Source: Brachynemurus nebulosus (lineage: Eukaryota > Arthropoda > Insecta > Neuroptera > Myrmeleontidae). Taken from it: a stretch of DNA of 64,000 nt. Shown in pieces: positions 33,774 to 45,563 of the stretch; positions within the stretch are counted from its first letter, which is position 1, and every line of letters begins with the position of its first letter. A program made the position numbers and the translations under genes. The notes beneath the pieces are model-generated. The model was not told the DNA's origin. It saw only the letters and a list, made by a program, of their open reading frames with translations, and did no database searches. Where the stretch lies: NCBI GenBank assembly GCA_035578155.1, contig JAPWDM010000002.1:41252811-41316810 (forward strand), in the 5' to 3' direction.

Positions 33774-34323
33774 CGGGGATTTCCAAAGTTTTACGTCAGC
33801 GGACTAAATAATAAATACCAAAATATTTAGCGGGCCAAAAAAAAAATTTTTAAAATAAAGAACGATAGAAAGGGAAACTGTGTTTGTTTTCTTAAACTCA
33901 GTGGTGCGAGTGAACGATATAACAACCCCCGACATAACAGTCCGTAGTCCGTACATAACAACACCCATCGATCGCAAAGCGAATTTATAAATTCAAAGTA
34001 GCCTAACAGAAAAATCATATCCGGAAAATAAGTTACATTTTCTGAACAAATTCGACTATTTTTAGAGCAAAAATGAAAATTTCGTACGCAAATTTTACCC
34101 AAATTTTACCAACGCATCTAATTTGTTTTATTTTTATAGCTATTAATTGAATCTGATGACGTCAACACGTATAGGTACCATCTTTTTTTTAAGAGCAATA
34201 AAATCTATAATTTTAATGTTAGAAACAGAGAAATTTGAGAAAAGGTAACTGGCGTAGTAGAAAAAGTTGAATACCATAGATATATAAAATATGCGTAGTA
34301 ATAAAAATATTAATTAAAAAATC

Positions 34324-34558
34324 AAAAAACCCGACTGCGTAGAAAGCAAACTAAAACGGTGAAAACAAGATGAAAATATAGAGAAAAAGAAAAATGAATA
34401 AAAATGTAATGCAGTCGGAGGCATACATATTGTATCAAGTTAAACAAAAATGTTTGACGCCTCCGACTGCTTTACATTTTTATTCATTTTTCTTTTTCTC
34501 TATATTTTCATCTTGTTTTCACCGTTTTAGTTTGCTTTCTACGCAGTCGGGTTTTTTA
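34324..34558. mobile_element. Near-perfect 99-bp stem hairpin (ACCCGACTGC tips)
   Basis: The arms 34,324-34,422 and 34,459-34,558 are complementary with, by my reading, a single mismatch (GTAATGCAG versus GTAAAGCAG) around a 36-base loop. Tips are AAAAAACCCGACTGCG and the stem closes at GCAGTCGGAGGC. The CCGACTGC word therefore occurs at both the tip and base of the stem. The 88-residue frame at 34,394 crosses one arm and is not a gene. Confidence 0.93.
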
Positions 34559-34849
34559 GCATTGAATTATATAGAAGAAAAAAAGGTCTTTTTAGCATTA
34601 AATTATATAGAAGAAAAATATATAGGTACGGATACGAGATTACAGTGGCTGGCAGCATAAATTAGGTACCAAGAATTTGATATTAAAAACGATTTTTTAT
34701 ACTAGCACTAATAATACTAGCTTTTGTCTACGACTTTGTCCGCGTAGAGTCATTGAAAGTTAATTAAATGATGTCGTACACTTACTATGTAGTCATCCAG
34801 ATCACACGGATGAATTAATTCATCGACAAAAACTATATCGTTTCCATAT

Positions 34850-35660
34850 AAATTTTGAAGGGTATGAAATTTTAAAATTTCACTTAGGGTATAAAATTTT
34901 AAAAATCAGCACTTGGTGCTCGCACACGTTACTAAAAAACCCCTGTGCAGAATTTCACGTTTCTAGACTAAATGGTTTTCTATATAAATTTTTATCCCCT
35001 CTATTTTATATCCTTACGAAATAAAATTCCAAAAATCCCTTCTTAGCGCTCACCTACGCTACATACGGAAATGCCGTACAAAATTTCACGTTTTTGGGCC
35101 CAGTAGGTTTTTTAAATAAATTTTAGCCTATTTTACCCCGTTAGGGGATGAATTTCCAAAATCCCTTCTTGGTGCTCGCCTACATTATATAAAGAACCCC
35201 TTTGTAGAATTTCACGTTTCTAGATTCCACAATTTCTATATAAATTTTCATCCCCTACTTTAACCCCTTAGGAAACGAAATTCTAAAAATCCACTGTTGG
35301 TGGTTGCTTGCGTTACTAAAGGAACCTGTGTACAAAATTTTACGTTTATAAACCCAGCGGTTTTCTATATAAATTTTCATCCCCTATTTTACACCCTTAA
35401 TGGATAAATTTTTACAAAAATTCTCCCTCTAATACTCATCTATATTATTAAAGGGCCCCTGTGGCCCTATGCAAAATTTTACCTTTCATAAATTTTTATC
35501 CCCAACGTTATACCCTTAGGGGATGAATTTCCAAAAATCTTTTCCTAGTGCTCCCCTACGTTACATAAAGAACTCGTCTGCAAAATTTCACGTTTCTAGA
35601 CCCAATGGTTTACTATATAAATTTTACATCCCCTATTTAGGGGATGAATTTTGAAATTTC
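34850..35660 (+). repeat. Diverged tandem array, about six units of about 0.13 kb
   Basis: A unit of the form TTGGTGCTCGCCTACGTTA, then AAAATTTCACGTTTCTAGA, then TATATAAATTTT(C/T)ATCCCC, then CTTAGGGGATGAATTTCC, recurs about six times with substitutions and small indels. It lies inside the ACCCGACTGC element. The recurring words indicate tandem duplication and not coding sequence. Confidence 0.85.
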
Positions 35661-35963
35661 ATGTAGCCTATAGCACTCCCCAGATTAAGACGATTCCAGC
35701 GACACCTTCTTTACCAAAATCCGTCAAGCCGTTTAAGCTGTAGGCTGCGCCACAGAAACAGATATAATCAGAGGATACATACATACGAGTACTTTCGAAA
35801 CCTTCTTCTGATGCAGTCGGGTAAATTTAATATCTTTTAACGACAAAATATTGTATTTAATTTACAAATTTCAGATTCCAGATGATCTGACACAGCGGGC
35901 AGCATCTTTAGAGTTTGTGGGCCGCATCCTTGGAGTTTGCGGGCCACACTTTGAGAAACCCTG

Positions 35964-37890
35964 GGTTAAGTGATGTGATTGAATGCTATTTTTGATTTGT
36001 GTTAAAAACAAAATAGTTTAGATGCAAAAAGCTAGATTTCAAGTTTGATATTATTATAAGATATTGACTAAGCCTTCAAAGTAAAAGTATACAGGCAAAC
36101 CTTTTTTTGTGCGGTGGATAGGGACTCAGGATTCAGGTTTAGCTGAATATAATTTTATCTATTTTAATAGTTCTGGACAGTATAAAAGAAAATAATTTTT
36201 GTAATTTTAGTAACTAAATTTTAGGTTACCGAGTTATGTACCATAAGTAAAAAAAAAAAATAAAATGCTACGGTCCTCATGAATTATGAAGTTTTAATTG
36301 TTTGACATAAAATGTGATTTTATAAAATTACCGTCAGCAAGTTAGAAGATTAGACGCTAATTCGAAATGACGCAGGTCTAAACGACTTAACTTGAGGACT
36401 GCCTGTATTTGTTACGAAAAATATTAATTCAGTAACTAATACTAACCGCTTGGTAAAAATTCCAGCTACGAATTAATTTGAAAAAGTTCGTATCTGTTCG
36501 TTACTTTTTCAAGTTCCGTTAAGAAAAAAGAAAAAGACAAGTAGGTATGGCAGAAAGAGATAACGTATACTTACACGTATAAAAGTTAGTTAGTCATTAT
36601 CTAATACACTGTAAGATTTACATTAAGGAAATCTGTGACGCTTATGGAAAAATATATACATATAGGGGAGCATGGGGTACAATGGGCTCGTTAAAATATT
36701 ATTAATTTATTCATTCAGGTAGATGGCGAATTTCCCAAAATAAATTCAGTTCTAATCGACAGTTACTGATCTATCACAATTGCTTGTAACGTTCTAAATA
36801 TCGGAATCAGTGATCTTACCCTACAACCAAATTTTTGGAGTCTTTTAATTGATTACTGACTATATATATTTAAAAATTAAAAAATTTGTTAAATAACGCC
36901 AATGTAATAACTTCATCATGGATTCTGTGAGTGAACCATCCTTCAAACTCACCCCTACGTTCATATTAACTTCATCTCATCCCACTACATACTTCTTACT
37001 CTCAAACCACCTCAAACTGCTAGGGTTGGTGTGCTCGAGGCCCTTCACCCCCATACCACTTCACCATTTTCTTATTTCTCCTTCTTCAAGCACTAAATGT
37101 ATGTATGTACATTTTCTTGAAAACTCCTCATCTTGAGTCCGTCCACCCGTCTCTACTTTTCTTCTCACACTGGCTATGTGAGTCAGTCACAGTCTATCCG
37201 TCCGTCTGTCCGTGAATGGAGGACGATGCTTGAAATGTTAATATCTAACTGGGTAAACTTTAATTTAGCGCATAGCGGCAGTCACAGTACAGTGCTGCCC
37301 TCCCGCAGGCTTCTCGATAACTACATATACATATATACATTGTGAGCGAGTATGGTGAGCAGTGTATACACAAACATCTACTCTTGTACTATAATATGAG
37401 TTTATTATTAAGAGGAAGAAAAAAATCTACTTATATTTTTCTTATGTTTTCATTTCACTCTAGATTGTTTGGTGATGGGCTGTCTTTGTCTAACGCTTCT
37501 ACAAATACGTAACAAAACTCAATTATATATTTTTTTGATAAATTAAAAAATTTTTGCTTCTTTTTTACTTATTAATAATTTTTTACTTTTTCTTCATTCG
37601 TTCTGGTAATGTGTTTTTTTTCTGCGTTGTGCTGTTCTGTTGTTTTTCTGAAGAGAAAATCAATCTTAAAATTTTTACTTAAGTAGTAAATTTTGAATGA
37701 TATTAAAATGAAAAATACATTAAATATTTCTTTTAAGAGGAAGAAAATATAAGATAAAAACTTAATTTAACATTCGTGCTTGATTAATTTTTAAAAATAT
37801 TATTAAAGATGAATTTTAAGCAATTTTTTTTAATGAATTTTTAAGTGTTTGAAATATAAAATATTGCGAAAATTTCAATATCCGTTATTT
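35964..37890. other. AT-rich sequence, isolated repeat words only
   Basis: A GGGGAGCATGGGGTACAATG word at about 36,665 looks like a transposon tip without a partner. Bases 37,133-37,215 are richer in C (GTCCGTCCACCCGTCTC, CCGTCCGTCTGTCCGTG). The frames at 36,918-37,345 have no recognised motif. Confidence 0.4.
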
Positions 37891-38173
37891 TTAACCCTAG
37901 ATCACTAAACCTTCGCCATTTTGACGATGCACCATTTTCAAAATTCTCACAACTCGGAAACCACACTCCTTTATAGACAATTTTTATAGTTCTGTAACTA
38001 AAAGAAAAACAACTTAAATCAATAATATACAATCTAAAACAATAACACTATGTATTTCATTGGTCATAGTATGTATCAAAATATACTAAGTTAAAAAAAT
38101 AAATGTCGTCGTCAAATTTGCGAAGGTTTAGTAACCATGTGACTATAAAATAGGTTCAGTGATCCAGGGTTAA
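37891..38173. mobile_element. 283-bp piggyBac-like MITE bounded by TTAA
   Basis: The left end is TTAACCCTAGATCACTAAAC. The right end reversed is TTAACCCTGGATCACTGAAC. A second inverted pair, TAAACCTTCGCCATTTTGAC at the left and TAAACCTTCGCAAATTTGAC at the right, lies inside. Each end starts with TTAACCC, that is a TTAA target plus a CCC(T) tip, the signature of piggyBac-type excision and insertion. There is no transposase frame. Confidence 0.9.
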
Positions 38174-41100
38174 TTGAAATCTCTAGCAAAAAAGATCAAA
38201 TCAATAAGGAAGATACTTAAGTCTTTCCGCGGATTCAGTTTCTAAAATATTTCTAAATTGTTTCCAACTCAACTTTAAGTCTGAAGTAGTTAGAATTTCT
38301 TGGGCTCCATTCCTTCTTGCCTACTACAGAATTCTGTTATTGAAAAAGTTTGGATTTTTCCTATGAGCCACTTGCTAATAGAAAATATTAAATACCACTA
38401 AATTAATTAAGTGCCTACTTAAAATTTCAGTTCTTGTAAGTTTAAAAACATTTAAGGTTACTGGATTGCGATAAGATCACTTTCTACAATGACAAACACT
38501 ATGAGAAACAACCAAAAAGCTTTCGATTCAAAATAATTCTTTAACTTACCACCCAAACGAATTAGCATACTTAATCACTGATATCAGAATTATTAGATCG
38601 AGATTCAATTTCTTTAACCGGCTATGTTTATAAAGGTCTTTCCACAATTTTCTTTGTATATATGCAAACAGTCCTCGAGTTACGTTGTTTCGAGTTACAT
38701 CAAACATTATTTCGACATTATTGCTCAAAATTTCTTGCTTCGAATCATGTCACCATATAGGTTTGATAAACTTTTACTGACATTTTTGAGGAAAACAATT
38801 CAATTTGATAACAACGTCGATAAACTTTGAATGATTTTAAAAAAAGTAACAAAATGCAGATTGAAATTATCTAGATACGTATAAAGAAAAAGGGAAAGTA
38901 TGGAAATAATCTTGAATATTTGAAGTTTTTTCATGTATAGATGCAATTTTAAACAAATTAAGAACCCTTGTGGTACATAATTTCTTCAATTTGTATGAAA
39001 AAATTTGGAAAATACTGATCAGAGTTTGAAATTTTAAGTAATGAGATTTTAATTTTGTACAAATAATGAATGAAACTTAAAAATGTGGATAATATTTCTT
39101 TTATAGACAAAGAACCTAATAAATGAATGTAAAACCTTATTTTATTGTGCTATTTTAACTGAAGAACTATATATGTCAAGTAATTGAACTAGAAGTCTGT
39201 GAATATAACTGGAGGATATAAGTTTGTTGGTTAGTCCTGATATCCAGCCTGGACTCGCTCGTACGTTGGTTGTTAGCTTATAGAAGAGCTTTGTTTAATA
39301 TTCATCTATCTATATCAACCAGCCAGCGTTATCCTGCTCTTGCATCTGTGTGTGTATGCCTGTCTATCTATCTATATATACTCATTCATCCATTCCCATT
39401 AGGATATTCAACCCATTTACCACCGACCCATACATTCACTACTTACTTCTATTCTAGCCACCCTAACTCTATAGTTCTGAATATAAAAAAAAATATTACA
39501 TCAAGTTAATGTGGAACAGGTATTATAGGTTTTTTTTTCTTTTGTTTTGACATACCCTCAGTATATTTGGCCAATATTGTAATAATTTAGTCTGGAAAAC
39601 TTGAGTTGTCTAAATAAATAATAATAATTTTTTTTTTTTTATTTTTATTTTGGTAGACGATTATTATTATAAAATATTATTTTTTTCAACTTCAATTGTT
39701 CTAGTTTTTTGAATTACGTTGAAGAAATGAAATTTTAAATATAGGTTCTCGTTACGTAACAATAGACCAACCGCCAAAATTAAGTTTTTGGTGAAACATA
39801 CATTTATAAAAACTCTAATTTAAAAAAATTAGGTTATAATTTTCGTTTTCTTTGATACATAAAATAAATTTTTAATTAACACTTTACAGTGCGCGTTTCT
39901 GAAAATAACCACAGTAACTGTAGGGGCCGATCGTGATCAGTGATCACACAAATGTGTGCGCAAACAGTTACATATTCACTGAGAACAAACACATTCTCTC
40001 TGTGTTGTTTTGTGTAAACATTTAAAGAATAATAACGTAAATATAACACTTAAAAAATAGAATTATATATTATCACTTATCTTATTTATTTTTATTTTTT
40101 TATGATTGTATTGAAATGCACATATTTTAATACAATCACAAAAAGTCAGTGTGTGTGCACGTTGCCGATATTGTTTCTAATTAGATTAAAAAAGTGTATG
40201 TTTCAGTGTGTGTAAGGTTGTATATGTTGAATCGTTTCGTGAATTTATTTATATAATTTTTTTTTAAAATAAATCACTGTTGAGAGATTTACTTTGTGAA
40301 ATTTAATTTTAAATATTGAAAATATTTAGTTTTAATTACTTTGTCAATTTCACCAAAATAATATTCTTTTTACTTAACGCGTTTTCAGCCTTTTCGGCCA
40401 TCATCAGAGTAAATTGATGAAAATAAAATTGATGTGTAGGAGGAATGTAATATTATTGAAAGAACCTAATTTCTTTTTTCTTTTTTGATTCTTTAAAAAT
40501 ATTGGTGGCTTCTGGGGAAGTTTACTGTGAAAGTGCGCTGACTGTATAGTGTTAATTTGGCGCTTGGTATTTTTTTCTAATATACTTTCACACAAAGATA
40601 AATAGGTAATAAGTATGTTACATTATATTTCGCAACAATAAACCAAACAAGAATAAATGTAATTTTTGGTCTAGTATCCCAAATTAGTCAGTCGTCTAAT
40701 CTGTTGTTGCTCCACGTAAAAGGCGTAATTCCGGGAGTGGTCCTAAGATTTTTAAATCTTAATAGTACGTTTGACATTTGCAGGGTTAAGGAACCCAGAA
40801 AACCAAAATTTCGAGCAGAAATTTCTTAGAATTTCTTCCGGACTTTTTATATGTATGTATACGTATATTGACACCTAATTAATGAATATGTCCAGATTTA
40901 CTGGGGCTAGAGAAATTAACCCGGGCTCAAAATAATTTCACATGTGGGGTATTAGAAGGCAATCTAGCAACGTCGCATTAAATTAAATAGTGGTCGCAGA
41001 AATACTTTTAGTAGAAATCATACAAACTAAACTTCTTCAATAATTTATTATGCTTAGAAATTTTTCGCGATATGGTACTTCCATGGTGGTTTCTAAATAG

Positions 41101-41256
41101 ACCTGTTCTTTTGATCGAATTTTTAACAAATTTATAAAGTGGTCAAATTGGACTGTGGGGATACAAATATTATATAGAGAGTTGCAAATTAAATGCCAGA
41201 TAATTTTTCTGCTATTGAGAATTATCTTTGTATATGTAACGAGATTCGACGTGTAC
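38174..41256. other. AT-rich sequence with isolated repeat words
   Basis: ACAGTCCTCGAGTTACGTTG at about 38,668 resembles a pogo/Tigger-type end. A TTTTCAGCCTTTTCGGCCAT / CATCAGAG motif at about 40,384 resembles a 3' region seen in some retroelements. A GATCGTGATCAGTGATCAC palindromic patch lies at about 39,929. None has a partner. The 79-residue frame at 39,270-39,509 and others show no motif. Confidence 0.35.
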
Positions 41257-41332
41257 TTACAAGGAAAGGGCAAGAAGTCGAAAATTCAAAAAAATCTGAA
41301 ACTTTGCCAGTATGTAGAGAGTGGCTACCTAA

Positions 41333-41657
41333 CAAGGGGACAAACTAGATTGGCTTTGCCTCTGTTCCACTTGTAATGAGTTTGTGACGTACTCTGTTTG
41401 TGTACATACACACTGTTTGCAGTGTATTAGTTTGGTTTTTTGTAGTAGTATGTGTATACACTAATACAACCACATCACACGTATTACCAGAGAGAGCTGT
41501 TCAACGTGTACAAGTAACAATGGGTATATTGTTAATACAATGGTATGTTGACTCGACGACGACTACTGACGGACTAATGCCTTAAGCTGTGACTGGCTTG
41601 CAAATGACTCCAAGCGAATTTCACTTTTTTTATGTTAGTTGGCTTCTAGTGTTCTAT
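41333..41657. mobile_element. 325-bp insertion flanked by a 9-bp duplication
   Basis: The foldback's left arm is broken exactly at GCTACCTAA, which stands on both sides (41,324-41,332 and 41,658-41,666) but occurs once in the intact right arm. This is direct evidence of insertion with an 8- or 9-bp duplication, as for hAT elements. The insert starts CAAGGGGACAAACTAGA and ends CTTCTAGTGTTCTAT, with only a weak inverted relation between ends (CTAGA near each). The 61-residue frame inside has no motif. Confidence 0.75.
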
Positions 41658-41879
41658 GCTACCTAATAACATAAAAAATATCAGTTGCTGCTAAAAAACG
41701 TTTTCAAGGGGTGAAACATCCCCTCAAAGTTGGAACTTAAAAATTTAAAAATCGATGAAATTTTGTTTAAAAGTTCTAGTAACAAATATTACATTATTCT
41801 TTGCATTTACACATAAGTATTTAAGGGTTGAAACCACCATTCAACTGTGTACTTAAAAATTTAAAAATTGATGATATTT

Positions 41880-41881
<2 letters not shown>

Positions 41882-41955
<74 letters not shown>
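41882..41955. repeat. (TA)n microsatellite at a foldback axis
   Basis: About 74 bp of TA at the centre of the 41,257-42,168 foldback. Ile-Tyr frames on both strands are artefacts. Confidence 0.95.
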
Positions 41956-41956
<1 letters not shown>

Positions 41957-42168
41957 TATACAGAGTTCTAATAATAAATATAACATTATTTTTTGCATCT
42001 ACAAATTTTTGAGGGGATGTTTCACCAACTTTGAGGGGATGTTTCACCCCTTAAAAACGTTTTTTAGCAGCAACTGATATTTTTTATCTTATTAGGTAGC
42101 CACTCCCTACATACTGGCAAAGTTTCAGATTTTTTTGAATTTTCGACTTCTTACCCTTTCCTTGTTAG

Positions 42169-43857
42169 CCAATAAGAAAAATGACCAAACGTGCACTTTT
42201 TTAATTCTTACGTTAATATAAACGTAAAATTCGGTGAGGATATAGTTAGTGAAAGAACAACATAGCGATATTTTCCATTCTAGAAAAATCAATTCAGTCA
42301 AAACAAAGAAAAACAGAAATATGTAAACAATAATGTCAATCGCCTGAAGAAGTCACAGATCGATATGCAAACTAGATAGCAAATAATTATCCGACAGTTC
42401 ATTTACAACATCTCAATAAATACTTGACTGCAACATTTTGCAACAAAATTTAACAATCACCCTATAAATTCTTAATATTATTATCTATTGACTAAATATT
42501 AATAAAAACTGATGATGAAAGTCGATAAATAGTCTATCATTCTGATTATTAATTTTGTCAACACAGCATAAACAGTTTTTCTCCCTTACTACCAAATAAT
42601 ATTTTTGTATTTTTTTTTTTTTTTTTGCAAAAATGGCACAGTCTTCACAGTGATGGTACTCCCATTATTATATTAATCTAAATGAAAGAAAAACGGAATA
42701 TGTATTTTGATTTTATTACATTGTCTTTGTCTTTCACACATTTTTGTTGTCGTCGGTAATTTTCAATGAGAAAATGGAAGGTTTTTCTCATGTTTTGTTT
42801 TTTCTGCGCGCACTACGTTGTTATAGTTGCGTTGGACTGAGGTTTTAGTAATTTAATTGACAAATTGAATTTACGTTTGTACTATGTTGTGTTATGCGAG
42901 CGAATAAGGAAGGAAGGCTTTTTGTTTTTTATTTTTATTTTTTTTTGCTACGTCTTTTAATAGTTCTTTGTTATTTAATGTTAATGTGTCGCAGATATAG
43001 AGTTGGTAAAAGTAGATGTAACTATAGAGACAAGAGAGTTATTACAAGAAAAAGAAATGTAGAAGTTCTTTTTAACGATGGGAGAGAAATTCATGCGACG
43101 TAATGTATTTTGAATTGGATATAAGCACTAATTTGAATAAAATTTGTAACTATTGACAAAATTAGTTATTTTAATATGGTTACTCGTATAAAAAATTTAA
43201 AGAACCCACAAAATTTTGAAAATCCTTATCTTTTTTACTGGCTGATGCTGTATTTCAGTTAAAAATGGTACAGCAACGATTTTAGAAGAGTTTTTGAAAG
43301 CTTAAATTATCAGGTGTTGTAGCACAAGATATTTTTTTGCAGGATAAAATCTTTCTTAAAGGAACGAAATGCACAAAATGTAGAGAATTGTTTTGAATCA
43401 AATATATGTCAGACGTTTTTAGAGTGTACTTACAGCTTTCATTTATTTATTCCAAATCTTTTCTACGATAATTATTTTAGGAGCTATTTATGGTTAAACA
43501 AAAAAACCTTGTGCTTTGAACTTTGACTCCTGATTAGTGGTGAGGCTGCATTTGTGATCGCTCCTATTGAAAACACTGTTATTTTCACTGAACAGAGAAC
43601 ATACTGTTCTGCTCACAAGCTTAACTACTACATTTTCCGTTCTTTTATTATTTTTTCAAATACCTATTCTTAAACATTTTCAACTATGGTAACTGGTAAG
43701 TCGATTCAACTACAGTTTTTATAGTATATATAATGATTTATTGTTGATGATTTTCTAGATATTATGTTTTTTATTTTTAATTTTTTATAATGTAAAAATG
43801 TATTGCAGATTTTGGGATTTTTATTTGAAACAAAAATGTCCCTTCTATTTTGGTTTT
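42169..43857. other. AT-rich sequence without recognised features
   Basis: It contains a poly-T run at about 42,607-42,625 and a modest GC rise around 42,800-42,840. The basic 69-residue frame at 42,894-43,103 shows no domain I can name. Confidence 0.4.
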
Positions 43858-43900
43858 AAAGGGTATAGCCGGATAAGTATTGGTGAATGGGCTCCGGAAG
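43858..43900 (+). mobile_element. Solo end of the AAAGGG-GCCGG family
   Basis: AAAGGGTATAGCCGGATAAG matches the tips of the elements at 49,235 and 49,620. No opposite end was found downstream, so the rest of this copy is lost or unrecognisable. Confidence 0.6.
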
Positions 43901-44472
43901 CGAATTATTTTAATAACTATATTAACGGTACGGTGAGGCTATAAGTAATTGGTATCTACAATTTTAGCGGCCAAAACTGAGTAGCTATAGAGATAACTAA
44001 AAAAATTTAAAAAATTACAAAATTTTTTTTCCTGGTAACTACTCAACATAGGAAAATAATTCCAAATCCACATGAAGGCAAACACTCTCAAAAATATTAG
44101 ACATATTTATTATCGTATCAGTCCTCGTTGTTAAGGATAATATCCGATCCAATGTTATTTTTTAGGGTTCCAATTGAGCGCTCACTTCAAAAAAAAAAAA
44201 ATTCAGTAACTGTGCCTTAGTGCACTTTATTACTGCACCAAGTTTCATCTAAATTCAAGGGATATAGCATGAAAAAAAAAAATTTTCATTTGAAATCTGC
44301 TGAACCACCCTTCCAGTGAGTCCGACCCTGGAATTATATACATCAATCGAAAGTACTTTAAAAATAAAATGTTATGTCTAATAAAGTGTTTTTTCCTATC
44401 TCCTATAGTTTTCGAGATCGAATTTTCGATCGATTCGATTTCGAATAATCGAAATAGGTATATTAAGATACG

Positions 44473-45222
44473 AGGTGCTAGGTGACATTGAGTGTGCATT
44501 AAAGAGGTATAGAATTTGACTTTTGATTATTATTAGGAGGTCTTAGGTGATTATGAAAACCCATGTCGTCGACTTTTAGGGTGGTCGACAAATTGGCGGG
44601 GAGGGGGGAAAGTTGCAGAAAAAGTCGATCGGGAGATCGCTTATATCTTGCTTATTATTGATCGTACAGAGATTTTTTTTTAATTTGTTTGCAATGAAAT
44701 GATCTAAAATTTATGTCATATGCAAATTTTTGATATACCTAACAGTTTTTGTGTAAAAAAATTAAAATAGAAGGCAACGTTAAAATTTAAGTATTTTTAG
44801 TATACAGAGTTAGCCAAAAGTATAAAAAACTCTAAAATCTCAGCGGGAAAGCATTTTTGGGATAAACGATGAGGACAAAAGTTTCACTATTTATTACGGC
44901 ACATCCGATGATGACCTTCACCTTGATCTCAAAGTCAAGGTTAAAGATCATATCAAGGTCAAGTCCGTTTTTTTATACGGCAACCCTCACTTTTGACCCC
45001 GGAGATGGAAAGAGCAGAAAATTCTGCATCCGAATATGACTTGATCGTGATCTCAAGGTCAATGATCAGGGTTAATTCAAGGGCAAATGCTTTCCCCTCC
45101 AATTTGTCGACCCCCCTAGAGGTCGACGACCTGGGTTTTCATACTCACCTAAGACCTCCTAACAATAATCAAAAGTCAAATTCTATACCTCTTTAATGCA
45201 CACTCAATGTCACCTAGCACCT
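44473..45222. mobile_element. 750-bp foldback element (AGGTGCTAGGTGACATTG tips)
   Basis: Arms of about 150 bp pair in reverse: AGGTGCTAGGTGACATTGAG, TGCATTAAAGAGGTATAGAA, TTTTGATTATTATTAGGAGG, AACCCA-GTCGTCGAC and GTCGACAAATTGG, with matching complements at 45,080-45,222. The loop contains a run of TCAAGGTCA-like words (44,915-45,075). Tips are flanked by unrelated sequence. The 67-residue frame at 44,993-45,196 follows the arm and is not a gene. Confidence 0.88.
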
Positions 45223-45379
45223 GGCATATATAGGCTATCTGCCCCTTATAGAAAGTTCCAATAGCAACTGTATTGTCGTTTATGTGACACTGCAGGTACT
45301 TCATATGTAGGTATAACTTTCCTAGATCAAAACAAAACCGTTGTGGAAATATATTAATAGAAAATTGTAAAAGGTTTTT

Positions 45380-45563
45380 TAACTAAAAAAAAGCCCCTAT
45401 ACCGGAACACTATTTTTAGGTGTGTAATTAAACAAGCTTATAAACATTGACAAATAAATTAAACACCCATTTTTTTTCTTAATAAGCATGAAAGAAAGTT
45501 TTTTAATCCAATGAATATGTTTTTAAAAAACCTCAACCCAAAAATTTTTATTTATTAATGAAA
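45380..45563 (-). mobile_element. Truncated, reversed copy of the GTTCCGGTATAGGGGC element
   Basis: It begins near AAAAGCCCCTATACCGGAAC and continues through TTTTTAGGTGTGTAATTAAA, AAATTAAACACCCATTTTTT, CTTAATAAGCATGAAA and TTAATCCA(G/A)TGAATA to AAAAATTTTTATTTATTAAT. This is the complement of 9,650-9,839. It breaks off at about 45,563. Confidence 0.85.

Larger units (their letters stand above)
34324..35821. mobile_element. 1.5-kb element ending in GATGCAGTCGGGT
   Basis: The hairpin at its left end and the terminal GATGCAGTCGGGT at 35,809-35,821 share the ACCCGACTGC tip in opposite orientation. The right part includes a short duplication, TTTTTAGCATT(G/A)AATTATA, at 34,554 and about 34,590. 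The tandem array at 34,850-35,660 lies inside, and a segment CAAGCCGTTTAAGCTGTAGG with CAGAAACAGATATAATCAGA precedes the tip. No coding capacity was recognised. Confidence 0.65.
33774..35963. mobile_element. hAT-like remnant split by a nested element
   Basis: The left end CGGGGATTTCCAAAGTTTTA, followed by GTCAGCGGAC, pairs with the reversed right end CAGGGTTTCTCAAAGTGTGG, followed by CCCGCAAACTCC. Repeated GCGGGCC / GGGCCGC words occur near both ends. The CAGGG(A/T)TTCNCAAAGT signature is hAT-like. Flanking octamers GTTTGAAT and GGTTAAGT agree at five positions, weak support for a target duplication. Most of the interior is the unrelated ACCCGACTGC element. Confidence 0.5.
41257..42168. mobile_element. 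(TA)n-cored foldback element, left arm interrupted
   Basis: The right arm (about 42,010-42,168) matches in reverse a left arm that is in two pieces, 41,257-41,332 and from 41,658 on. Shared words include ACAAGGAAAGGG, AAACTTTGCCAGTATGTAG, AGTGGCTACCTAA, ATATCAGTTGCTGCTAAAAA and GGGGTGAAACATCCCCTC. The centre is a (TA)n tract. Internal direct repeats (ACTTAAAAATTTAAAAAT twice; GGGGATGTTTCACC twice) show additional duplication. Minus the inserted 325 bp, the element is about 0.59 kb. Confidence 0.9.

Noticed and set aside
40384..40412. Penelope-like or LINE 3' end at the TTTTCAGCCTTTTCGGCCAT motif
   Set aside because: Only one short motif, no reverse-transcriptase sequence and no repeat boundary nearby.
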